A stretch of 6,140 nucleotides of DNA from an uncultured Bdellovibrio sp. (GTDB taxonomy: Bacteria; Bdellovibrionota; Bdellovibrionia; Bdellovibrionales; Bdellovibrionaceae). Below are positions 1 through 6,094 of this stretch, piece by piece (position 1 is the stretch's first letter; every line of letters begins with the position of its first letter). The stretch lies in assembly GCA_946480995.1 (NCBI GenBank), contig CAMLMF010000166.1, positions 1 to 6,140 on the forward strand. Reading direction: 5' to 3'. Made by a program: the position numbers and the translations under genes. The notes beneath the pieces are model-generated. The model did no database searches. It was given only the letters and a program-made list of their open reading frames with translations, and was not told where the DNA came from.

Positions 1-975
1 GAATTGCGGAGAACGCAAAACTTTAAAGACATCAATGGCTGTTAATTCGTCGTCGTTTTCAAGATTTGATTGTGCTGGCAAAACACCGGACATAAAAAAT
101 CCTGTGTCGCCACCGATTTCAAAAATCGCCGGGAACGATTTTCTTTGGATTTCCAAGGAGCCTGATGAAGAAATTTCTTTCCACGTTCTTTGAATTTCTA
201 AGTTGCCGCGTAAGTTTGTGGTGTCCATTTCGCTGATTTCAAAAAAGGTCGTCAAACCGATTTCCGTCGCAGGGTCTTGGCGATCTTTCAGGCCGTAAGA
301 CCACTGCAAGGTCTTGGATTTATCCAAAGCACGATCTTCGGTGTGCAGAATTTTGCTTTGCGGATCCGCAAGAGCACGGCGCAAGCTTGGTACGATGCCG
401 GCAGAGTAGTCATTGAAATTCATAAATTGCCCCGTGCTGCGACTGGCAGCAAAGAGGCCATTTAAGCTGGCTTTAGATACTTCCGCGTAATGTACGATCA
501 AGTGCGGGGAGCCTGACTTCGCTAAAGTGCGTAGGTCCTTTTTTTCATCTGCTGGAGATGGCGAGGCGGAGGCTGCGGCGACAGGATTTGCCGAGGGAGC
601 TTCGACTTTGTAAGCATTCACGGAGCCATCAGGATTTTGTGTGGCTTCAGCCGGCAAATTCGCATCCGCGTTCAGTGAAGCTTCGGAGTTTTGCGACAGC
701 GTCTGTGCAGATTCATCCGGTGAGGCATTGATTTGCACTGTGGATTTTAAGTAACTTACACGGCGCTCAAGATTTTGCTGACCCTTTTGGTAAAGAGTCA
801 CGCCAACACCGCTGGCTACGATAACTAATAAAGACAACTGCGTTAAGGGGCTGCCCAGAAAACGTTTCCATGCAGGCGGGGTCACAGGCTTAAAGGTTTC
901 GATATCCACGCCACACTGTGCGCAATATTTATCTTTAGGTTGTTGAAACCCACAGCGTGGACAATTGATCAGCAT
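1..975 (-). CDS. Zinc-ribbon, single-pass membrane protein of unknown function (3' end outside window)
   Basis: The frame is open without a stop from the ATG at 975-973 to the left edge, giving 325 residues with the C-terminus missing. Residues 5-22 form a short zinc ribbon, with Cys5-x2-Cys8 and Cys18-x2-Cys21 in the CPRCG...YCAQCG arrangement. Lys37-Arg38 precede a hydrophobic segment at about 44-62, a likely single transmembrane helix that leaves the ribbon in the cytoplasm and the rest outside. Residues about 66-160 are low complexity, rich in Ala, Ser, Pro, Asn and Glu, and look like a linker. From about 165 onward the sequence looks folded, with alternating hydrophobic residues suggesting beta strands. 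I do not recognise that domain. An AAAGGA Shine-Dalgarno (992-987) lies 11 nt before the ATG, rather far but the best available. The gene is transcribed divergently from rsmH. A role in envelope sensing or division is only a guess from position. Confidence 0.85.
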   Translation of the reverse strand, partial: MLINCPRCGFQQPKDKYCAQCGVDIETFKPVTPPAWKRFLGSPLTQLSLLVIVASGVGVTLYQKGQQNLERRVSYLKSTVQINASPDESAQTLSQNSEASLNADANLPAEATQNPDGSVNAYKVEAPSANPVAAASASPSPADEKKDLRTLAKSGSPHLIVHYAEVSKASLNGLFAASRSTGQFMNFNDYSAGIVPSLRRALADPQSKILHTEDRALDKSKTLQWSYGLKDRQDPATEIGLTTFFEISEMDTTNLRGNLEIQRTWKEISSSGSLEIQRKSFPAIFEIGGDTGFFMSGVLPAQSNLENDDELTAIDVFKVLRSPQF

Positions 976-1071
976 CGAAAATTAAATCCTTTATAAATTC
1001 GAAGAAGTCTTGGAATCAGGTTAAGACAAAGCGACTTGACCCACAATAGAATAATTGTGAGAGTGAAAGAG
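976..1071. promoter_or_regulatory. Divergent intergenic region with promoters presumed for both directions
   Basis: This 96-bp gap separates the start codons of the minus-strand zinc-ribbon gene and of rsmH, so promoters for both are expected here or just inside the flanking genes. I see no strong sigma-70 pair. On the plus strand TAGAAT at 1047-1052 could be a -10 box, but no good -35 lies 16-18 nt upstream, and TTGACC at 1036-1041 is too close to it. On the minus strand TATTCT (1053-1048) has TTCATC 17 nt upstream, which is a mediocre match. Repeated GTGGG-type MraZ boxes, often found before dcw operons, are not evident. The call rests on gene arrangement more than on motifs. Confidence 0.45.
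1042..1059. repeat. Perfect inverted repeat CACAAT-N6-ATTGTG upstream of rsmH
   Basis: CACAAT at 1042-1047 and ATTGTG at 1054-1059 are exact reverse complements separated by AGAATA. The repeat ends 12 nt before the rsmH ATG and covers the best plus-strand -10 candidate (TAGAAT, 1047-1052). Such an 18-bp dyad could be an operator for a dimeric repressor or a small RNA hairpin. It is short enough to have arisen by chance, so the regulatory reading is tentative. Confidence 0.35.
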
Positions 1072-2058
1072 ATGAAAAAGTATAAGCCGAAATCTGGTGA
1101 GAAAATTGAAATTGTCGAAGAAATTGTCCCGCCGAAGGTCGAGCTTCCGTTTGAGTTTTCGCCAGAACATTATCCCGTGTTGTTGCAAGAAGTTCTTGCC
1201 GCATTTTACCCCTTCCGCCAGAGGGAAAATCCACATTATTTTGATGGAACTTTCGGGCGTGGCGGACATTATTCGGCGATGAAATACGTCATTCCCCAGA
1301 TGAAAGCCACAGTGATGGACCAAGATCTGGCCGCTGTGGAGTTTGCAAAAAAACGTTTCCAGACTGATGTCGAGCAGGGCCAGTTAAATGTAATCCATGG
1401 AAACTTCTCGAAATTTTCGGAACATAACCTAAAAAATTTTGATATGATGCTCTTAGATCTAGGCGTGAGTTCACCGCAATTGGACCAGGCGGACCGAGGC
1501 TTTAGTTTTTATCACGATGGTCCCCTAGATATGAGAATGAATCAGCAGCAGGGATTGACAGCTGAGGTGCTTATTAATACGGCTTCGGAAGACGAACTTA
1601 TTCAATTGTTTAAGAACTACGGCGAGGTTTATCGTCCTGCGCGCGTCGTGCGTGCCATTGTTCAAGACAGAAAAGAAAAAGCTTTCCAGTCGACGAAGCA
1701 ACTGGCCGGACTTATCGAACGTGTTGATGGCTGGCAGATCAAAGGTTTTCATCCCGCGACAAAATATTTTATGGCTTTGCGCTTGGCTGTGAATTCTGAA
1801 TTAGAAGTTGTCGAACAAGCTATTCCGGCAATGATTCAAGCATTGAATCCGGGCGGACGCTTAGCGGTGATTTCATTCCATTCTTTAGAAGATCGCATTG
1901 TAAAAAACATCTTCCGCGGCTCGGAAAGCTTCGGCAGATCTGTAACAAAAAAAGTAATTGTTCCCACTCAGGATGAGTGTGACAAAAACACCCGCTCGCG
2001 TTCAGCGAAGCTGCGTGTTTTCGAGAGGAGTGCTCAGGATGAGCTCGGAAAATTTTAG
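1072..2058 (+). CDS. rsmH: 16S rRNA (cytosine(1402)-N(4))-methyltransferase RsmH (MraW)
   Basis: RsmH transfers a methyl group from S-adenosylmethionine to N4 of C1402 in the 16S rRNA decoding centre, acting on the small subunit in the cytoplasm. From the ATG at 1072 the protein has 328 residues, close to the usual 310-320. Family motifs appear in order: HYPVLLQEVL (33-42), the SAM-binding DGTFGRGGH (58-66), LDLGVSSPQLD (128-138), DRGFSF (141-146), PLDMRM (151-156), HPATKYFMALRLAVNSEL (227-244), SFHSLEDR (268-275) and the C-terminal RSRSAKLRVFER (308-319). The first 30 residues are a charged extension before the conserved core. ATG 1072 is preferred because GAGAG (1059-1063) lies 8 nt upstream. 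In-frame TTG 1036, GTG 1057 and GTG 1063 have poorer ribosome sites. It is the first gene of an operon with ftsL and ftsI, the usual order in dcw clusters, and its last 20 nt overlap ftsL. Family assignment is secure; the exact start is less so. Confidence 0.96.
   Translation: MKKYKPKSGEKIEIVEEIVPPKVELPFEFSPEHYPVLLQEVLAAFYPFRQRENPHYFDGTFGRGGHYSAMKYVIPQMKATVMDQDLAAVEFAKKRFQTDVEQGQLNVIHGNFSKFSEHNLKNFDMMLLDLGVSSPQLDQADRGFSFYHDGPLDMRMNQQQGLTAEVLINTASEDELIQLFKNYGEVYRPARVVRAIVQDRKEKAFQSTKQLAGLIERVDGWQIKGFHPATKYFMALRLAVNSELEVVEQAIPAMIQALNPGGRLAVISFHSLEDRIVKNIFRGSESFGRSVTKKVIVPTQDECDKNTRSRSAKLRVFERSAQDELGKF
2024..2030 (+). promoter_or_regulatory. Ribosome binding site of ftsL inside rsmH
   Basis: AGAGGAG, 8 nt before the ATG at 2039, is a near-ideal Shine-Dalgarno lying within the last codons of rsmH. 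It fixes the ftsL start: the same frame stays open upstream to about 1958, but that extension reads into rsmH-coding sequence and has no ribosome site of its own. Confidence 0.8.
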
Positions 2059-2374
2059 GCAACTAAAACCATTTTTTAGTATCTTGTTAATCATTGCCAC
2101 CTTGTTTTCAATCGTCTTCCTGCAGATGGAAGAACGCCGCATGGGTTATAGCGTCCTGAAGCTGACTCGTGAACACAAAAAAGTTTGGGAAGAAAAACGC
2201 GTGAAAGAAATTGCCTTGGCAAAAGTCACGCGTCCGCAATTGTTAGATTCTGTTGCGCAACAAAAGTTCACCTTAAAGAAAGTGCAAGCCAATCAGATCA
2301 TTCATCTGAGCGGTGCGATGCCAGAGAGTGTTGAAAAGGTTGTGAATAAAGGCTTAGAGAAAAAGGATCTATAG
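2039..2374 (+). CDS. ftsL: Cell division protein FtsL
   Basis: FtsL is a small bitopic divisome protein that forms a complex with FtsB and FtsQ and helps activate the FtsW-FtsI septal peptidoglycan synthase. The 111-residue product has the family layout: a short cytoplasmic tail (1-10), one transmembrane helix at about 11-29 rich in Ile, Leu and Phe, then a charged periplasmic helix from about 30 to 75 with leucine/valine spacing suited to a coiled coil. The segment GYSVLKLTREHKKVWEEK (36-53) resembles FtsL/FtsB-type helices. Sequence conservation in this family is weak, so the call rests on size, topology and position between rsmH and ftsI. The start overlaps rsmH by 20 nt and the TAG stop is directly followed by the ftsI start, so translation of the three genes is probably coupled. 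Confidence 0.88.
   Translation: MSSENFRQLKPFFSILLIIATLFSIVFLQMEERRMGYSVLKLTREHKKVWEEKRVKEIALAKVTRPQLLDSVAQQKFTLKKVQANQIIHLSGAMPESVEKVVNKGLEKKDL
2361..2367 (+). promoter_or_regulatory. Ribosome binding site for the TTG start of ftsI
   Basis: AAAAGGA lies 7 nt before TTG 2375, inside the last codons of ftsL. It supports the TTG as the true initiation codon. The next in-frame ATG falls beyond the start of the membrane helix and would remove it. Confidence 0.75.
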
Positions 2375-4354
2375 TTGAAATCACGTATTGTTGTCATCTT
2401 TGTTGGAATATTGGTCCTATGGTCTATGCTTGTTTTGCGAGCCGCTTATTTGCAGTTTTTGCCAAATGATCGTTTGAATGCTTTGCAGAACCGTCAATTT
2501 CAAACCAAAGTAACGCTGCAGGCTCGCCGTGGCGCGATTGTCGATAGCAATGGTCGTGATTTGGCTATGTCTACTGCAGCTTATTCGTTGTATGCAGACC
2601 CAAAAATTATCGAGAATAAAAAAGTCGCTGCAAAAAAATTAGCAAAAGCTTTAAGCATGCCCTACGAAGCTGTGTACAGCAAAATTAAAGACGGCAATCG
2701 TCGCTTCGTATGGATTCAGCGCATGCTAGAACAAAACAAAGCAGATGAAATTAAAGCTTGGGATATTCGCGGTCTTTCTTTTGTTGAAGAGTGGCGTCGG
2801 GTGTATCCGAACGAAACTTTGCTATCACAGACATTGGGCTTTCTGGGGTCTGAGGGACAGGGGCTCGAAGGCTTAGAGTTGGGTTATAATCAGGCCTTAG
2901 CGGGGAATCAGAAGAAAGTTTCTGTGAAGCGCGATGCTCGCGGTCGTCCGTTGATTCACGATGGTTTGTTGTTCACCGAAAATCCTGAAGGTGATGAGTT
3001 GCGTTTGACCGTGGATTCCGAATTGCAATATCGCTTGGAAAGTGAATTGGTGAATGCGGTTGAAACTTTTGAAGCCGATCATGCCGTGGGTGTCATTTTA
3101 GATGCGAAAACTTCAGCAGTTCTAGCTTTGGCTTCCGCGCCATCGTTTGATGTGAATAAGCCTGGTAAGGTTCTTGCTGAACATCGTCGTAACAAAATTG
3201 TTACCGACGCTTTTGAGCCGGGTTCAACCATGAAGACTTTTGTTATTGCGGCGGCATTGCGTGATGGCTTGATCAAACCGAGCACAAAATTTTATTGTGA
3301 AAAAGGCAGTTACAAAGTCGGCGACAGAATCATTCGTGAAGCAGAATCCAAAGAAAAGTTTGAAGACCTCACGGTCTCTGAAATCTTGGCCCTTTCTTCA
3401 AACGTAGGTACCACTAAGATTGCTTTTAAAATGGGTGCAGATCATTTGCGCCAGGGTCTTTTGGATTTTGGTTTTGGCACGCGTTTAGGTGTGGATCTTC
3501 CCGGGGAAGCGCGTGGGATGGTGCAAGCTTTGCCGTGGCGTCCGCACTTATTAAGTAATATTTCTTTTGGTCACGGGGTCTCTGCGACTCCGTTGCAAAT
3601 TGCCAACGCCTTTGCAGCTATCGCAAACGGCGGAGTTTTAAATACTCCTTATATCGTGCAAGCAAAGCGCGACGCGGAAACAGGCGTGTTGACGGAATCT
3701 GCGGTGAAGCCGATTCGTCGCGTTTTAAGTCCCGAACAAGCTGCACAAATGCGTGCGATGCTTGTTGGTGTGACGACGCAAGGTGGAACCGGCGGCAATG
3801 CTCGTGTTGATGGCTTTATGGTGGGTGGTAAGACTGGTACCGCACAAAAAGTAAATCCAAATGGTCGCGGTTATCTTAAGGGCATGTATGTTTCAAGCTT
3901 TGGTGGTTTTATTCCGGCGAATGATCCTAAATTTGTGATTTATGTGGCGGTGGATTCTCCGCGCAAAGCTTATTATGGAGCGACAGTGGCAGCGCCCTTG
4001 TTTTCCCGTGTAGCTTCTTATGCGGTTCGCAAGCAGGGTATTGCTCCGTTATTAAAAGCGGAACTTTCTTCGACCGATCCTAAACTTAAACGTTTGGTCG
4101 CGTCTGATTTCAAGTCAAGTAAGCCGGCTCTTAAAGAAGTGATTACTGCGGCAGAGTTAGAGCGCATGACTGAGGTGCCTACAGGGGAAGCAGTTCCCAA
4201 TTTAATGAACCTAACGACGCGCGAAGTTCTTCGTCGTATCAATGGCCAGGATTTGAAAGTTAAATTCGTCGGTCAAGGTTTGGTCTCTGAGGTTGTGCCG
4301 GGAGTTGGGACAGCTTTACCGGACAGCAAAGAAATCACCGTCATTCTAAAATAA
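2375..4354 (+). CDS. ftsI: Septal peptidoglycan transpeptidase FtsI (class B PBP, PBP3-like) with C-terminal PASTA domain
   Basis: FtsI cross-links septal peptidoglycan in the periplasm together with the FtsW glycosyltransferase. The 659-residue protein has a short cytoplasmic N-terminus and a membrane anchor at about 5-24. The class B PBP dimerisation region follows, with RRGAIVDSNGRDLA at 51-64 and a conserved RDARGRPL at 186-193. The transpeptidase domain spans about 235-550 and carries all three catalytic motifs: STMK (Ser284 nucleophile, Lys287), SSN (341-343) and KTGTA (486-490). Residues about 605-659 (AVPNL... to ...KEITVILK) match a single PASTA domain, a module often linked to peptidoglycan recognition or septal targeting. 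The gene begins with TTG directly after the ftsL stop, behind a good Shine-Dalgarno. No frameshift or missing residue was seen. A SpoVD-type name would be the alternative, but the operon position favours FtsI. Confidence 0.96.
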   Translation: MKSRIVVIFVGILVLWSMLVLRAAYLQFLPNDRLNALQNRQFQTKVTLQARRGAIVDSNGRDLAMSTAAYSLYADPKIIENKKVAAKKLAKALSMPYEAVYSKIKDGNRRFVWIQRMLEQNKADEIKAWDIRGLSFVEEWRRVYPNETLLSQTLGFLGSEGQGLEGLELGYNQALAGNQKKVSVKRDARGRPLIHDGLLFTENPEGDELRLTVDSELQYRLESELVNAVETFEADHAVGVILDAKTSAVLALASAPSFDVNKPGKVLAEHRRNKIVTDAFEPGSTMKTFVIAAALRDGLIKPSTKFYCEKGSYKVGDRIIREAESKEKFEDLTVSEILALSSNVGTTKIAFKMGADHLRQGLLDFGFGTRLGVDLPGEARGMVQALPWRPHLLSNISFGHGVSATPLQIANAFAAIANGGVLNTPYIVQAKRDAETGVLTESAVKPIRRVLSPEQAAQMRAMLVGVTTQGGTGGNARVDGFMVGGKTGTAQKVNPNGRGYLKGMYVSSFGGFIPANDPKFVIYVAVDSPRKAYYGATVAAPLFSRVASYAVRKQGIAPLLKAELSSTDPKLKRLVASDFKSSKPALKEVITAAELERMTEVPTGEAVPNLMNLTTREVLRRINGQDLKVKFVGQGLVSEVVPGVGTALPDSKEITVILK

Positions 4355-4372
4355 AATTCGGAAATCGGACTT

Positions 4373-4399
4373 CTCCAGATCGTTTAAACACGTCTGGAG
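4373..4399 (+). terminator. Candidate hairpin after ftsI
   Basis: CTCCAGA (4373-4379) and TCTGGAG (4393-4399) form a perfect 7-bp stem starting 18 nt after the ftsI stop. Two further C-G pairs are possible inside if T4380 is bulged. The following sequence, GTTCTTGG, is only weakly T-rich, so intrinsic termination would be inefficient. It may instead protect the 3' end of the operon mRNA or help Rho-dependent termination. Confidence 0.45.
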
Positions 4400-4406
4400 G
4401 TTCTTG

Positions 4407-4429
4407 GCCCGGTTGCTTGTTTGCTGGGC
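4407..4429 (+). other. Second, weaker hairpin in the ftsI-recQ gap
   Basis: GCCCGG (4407-4412) can pair with CTGGGC (4424-4429) through five Watson-Crick pairs and one G-T wobble, around an 11-nt loop. No T tract follows. It is listed because it sits between two better hairpins in the same short gap; on its own it would be weak. Confidence 0.3.
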
Positions 4430-4440
4430 TGTTCTGCCAT

Positions 4441-4479
4441 AGAGCGTAAGTTTAACTGATGGGGGAAACTTATTGCTCT
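4441..4479 (+). other. Long imperfect hairpin just upstream of recQ
   Basis: AGAGC (4441-4445) pairs with GCTCT (4475-4479), and TAAGTTT (4447-4453) pairs with AAACTTA (4466-4472). This gives 12 Watson-Crick pairs interrupted only by a G versus TT internal loop, around a 12-nt loop containing GGGGG. It ends 14 nt before the recQ ATG at 4494. A terminator here would leave no room for a recQ promoter downstream, and the tail CTTTC is only modestly T-rich. A 5' leader structure that modulates recQ translation, or an operator dyad in DNA, is therefore at least as likely. The pairing is seen directly; the role is inference. Confidence 0.45.
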
Positions 4480-4493
4480 CTTTCAAACCATGA

Positions 4494-6080
4494 ATGAAAG
4501 TGGCGAGTATGCAATTGAACGTGATTCCGACCGAGGATCTTTTAAAAAAACATTTCAACTTAACGCAATTTCGTCGTGGTCAAACAGAGATCATCGATTC
4601 TGTATTAGCCAAAAAAGATGTCTTGGCAGTTTTGCCAACGGGCGGTGGCAAGTCTTTGTGTTATCAGTATCCAGCGGTTTTTTTAAATCAGCTGGTAGTG
4701 GTGATTTCTCCGCTAATTGCTTTGATGAAAGATCAAGTGGCTTCGTTGCGTCGTTTGGGAATTCCTTCGGGAAGTTTGCATTCGGGTCAGTCGGATGATG
4801 AAAAAAGACAAGTATTTGCAGAGTTGAATAAAGGCGGCGCCTTTGTTTTGTACTTGTCGCCAGAACGCGCGCAAAAAGAAGGTTTTCAAAAGTGGATTCA
4901 ACATCGCACGATTGGTTTGTTTGCTGTCGATGAAGCGCATTGTGTATCTCAATGGGGACATGATTTCCGTGAAGAGTATGCTCAGTTATCTGTTTTGAAA
5001 AAATTGCGCCCGGATGTTCCGGTCTTGGCTTTAACAGCCTCGGCAACGCCGACGGTGCTAGATGATATTGCAAAACAGCTGGCGTTGAAAGCACCGGATC
5101 GTCGCGTGCATGGGTTTTATCGTCCTAATCTGTATTACCAAGTGGAGCTTTGTGAAAATGACGAGGCCAAAGCTGATTATCTGGTGCAGAGCCTAAAAAG
5201 CACACCGCAAGGGCGTATCATTGTTTACTGTGGTACGCGCAAGATGACGGAAAGTGTTGCGTTAAGTTTAGAAAAGAAATTTGCAAAGGTGGGGTATTAT
5301 CACGCGGGCTTGTCTGCTGAAGTGCGGACTCGTACCCAGGAAGCCTATAGCAATGGGGACTTGCGCATTTTGGTCGCGACAAATGCATTCGGCATGGGTA
5401 TTGACCAGCCGGACGTGCGCTTAGTGGTGCACTATCAAATTCCTGCGAACATCGATTCTTTGTATCAAGAGATGGGCCGCGCGGGCCGAGATAATTTCGA
5501 ATCGACCTGTTTGACCTTGTACGCAAAAAAAGACAAGGGCTTGCAGTCATACTTTATTCAAAGTTCAGAAGCTTCCGAAGAAATCAAAAGTACGCGTTGG
5601 CGCAATTTAGATGCCTTGGTGAATTACGCTGAAGGCGGTGAATGTCGTCACGCTGAAATTCTGACTTATTACAAAGATTCGCAGCGTATTGAAAAGTGCG
5701 GGCACTGTGACGTGTGTGATGCAAAATCAGATCGTCGTATTCCTAAGCCAGTGACGACATTTATCAAGTTGGATCAAACCTTAGATAAAATTAAGTCGAC
5801 ATTAAAAACCAAGAAAAAACCAAAAAGTTCACAAGTGGCTTTGGAGTTGGATTCCGAACAGGAAGAGCGCTTTGAGCGTCTGAAAGCATGGCGCAAAGAA
5901 AAAGCCAAAGAGCTTGATGCGCCGGCCTTTGTGGTTTTCAGTGATCAGACTTTAAAACACTTAGCGATTCAAAATCCGCAAAGTATCGATGGGATGCGCT
6001 CAATTTATGGTATCGGTGAAGCGAAGCTAGAAAAGTTTGGTTGGGACGTGCTGGCTGAATTGACGGCCGGGGGACACTAA
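4494..6080 (+). CDS. recQ: RecQ-family ATP-dependent DNA helicase lacking an evident winged-helix domain
   Basis: RecQ helicases unwind DNA 3' to 5' using ATP and act in recombination and repair of stalled forks. The 528-residue product has every superfamily 2 motif: motif 0 FRRGQ (26-30), Walker A TGGGKS (49-54), DEAHC (146-150) with the aromatic-rich loop VSQWGHDF (151-158), TASAT (181-185), IIVYCGT (242-248), VATNAFGMGID (294-304) and QEMGRAGRD (325-333). A zinc site follows, with Cys384, Cys402, Cys405 and Cys408 spaced almost as in E. coli RecQ. Residues about 461-523 match an HRDC domain (LKAWRKEKAKEL to FGWDVLAEL). Only about 50 Lys-rich residues separate zinc site and HRDC, where E. 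coli RecQ has a winged helix of roughly 100 residues, which accounts for most of the shorter length (609 in E. coli). The start is uncertain: neither ATG 4494 nor ATG 4509 has a strong Shine-Dalgarno, although GAAAG at 4496-4500 is well placed for 4509. Confidence 0.94.
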   Translation: MKVASMQLNVIPTEDLLKKHFNLTQFRRGQTEIIDSVLAKKDVLAVLPTGGGKSLCYQYPAVFLNQLVVVISPLIALMKDQVASLRRLGIPSGSLHSGQSDDEKRQVFAELNKGGAFVLYLSPERAQKEGFQKWIQHRTIGLFAVDEAHCVSQWGHDFREEYAQLSVLKKLRPDVPVLALTASATPTVLDDIAKQLALKAPDRRVHGFYRPNLYYQVELCENDEAKADYLVQSLKSTPQGRIIVYCGTRKMTESVALSLEKKFAKVGYYHAGLSAEVRTRTQEAYSNGDLRILVATNAFGMGIDQPDVRLVVHYQIPANIDSLYQEMGRAGRDNFESTCLTLYAKKDKGLQSYFIQSSEASEEIKSTRWRNLDALVNYAEGGECRHAEILTYYKDSQRIEKCGHCDVCDAKSDRRIPKPVTTFIKLDQTLDKIKSTLKTKKKPKSSQVALELDSEQEERFERLKAWRKEKAKELDAPAFVVFSDQTLKHLAIQNPQSIDGMRSIYGIGEAKLEKFGWDVLAELTAGGH

Positions 6081-6088
6081 ATCCCCCG
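6068..6088. terminator. GC-rich hairpin over the recQ stop codon
   Basis: CGGGGGA (6068-6074) and TCCCCCG (6082-6088) form a perfect 7-bp stem with loop CACTAAA, which contains the recQ TAA. No T tract follows on the plus strand; the first run of five T lies at 6121-6125. The position suits transcription ending between recQ and a convergent neighbour, read from either strand, but the missing U-run makes it a non-classical terminator. Confidence 0.5.
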
Positions 6089-6094
6089 CGTTGA

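Noticed and set aside
277..465. Plus-strand 62-residue open frame
   Set aside because: It lies entirely antisense to the continuous minus-strand zinc-ribbon gene and has no recognisable motif.
990..995. TATAAA on the minus strand as a -10 box for the zinc-ribbon gene
   Set aside because: Transcription from it would start inside or after the AAAGGA ribosome site, leaving almost no leader, and no good -35 lies 17 nt upstream.
1036..1071. TTG at 1036 as the rsmH start, adding 12 residues
   Set aside because: No Shine-Dalgarno at suitable spacing precedes it, and the extension is not conserved-looking; ATG 1072 has GAGAG 8 nt upstream.
1016..2062. Several minus-strand open frames of 60-100 residues across rsmH
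   Set aside because: They are antisense to a complete RsmH with all family motifs, and their products show no domain.
4490..4798. Plus-strand 102-residue frame starting 4 nt before recQ
   Set aside because: It overlaps the recQ helicase motifs in another frame and its Ser/Phe-rich product looks like an out-of-frame translation.
4591..5094. Minus-strand 167-residue open frame inside recQ
   Set aside because: It is the longest antisense frame, but it lies over the RecQ core motifs, has no recognisable domain and no ribosome site that stands out.
5218..5550. Minus-strand 110-residue open frame inside recQ
   Set aside because: It is antisense to helicase motifs IV-VI; its Arg/Ser/Pro/Cys-rich composition is typical of a shadow frame.
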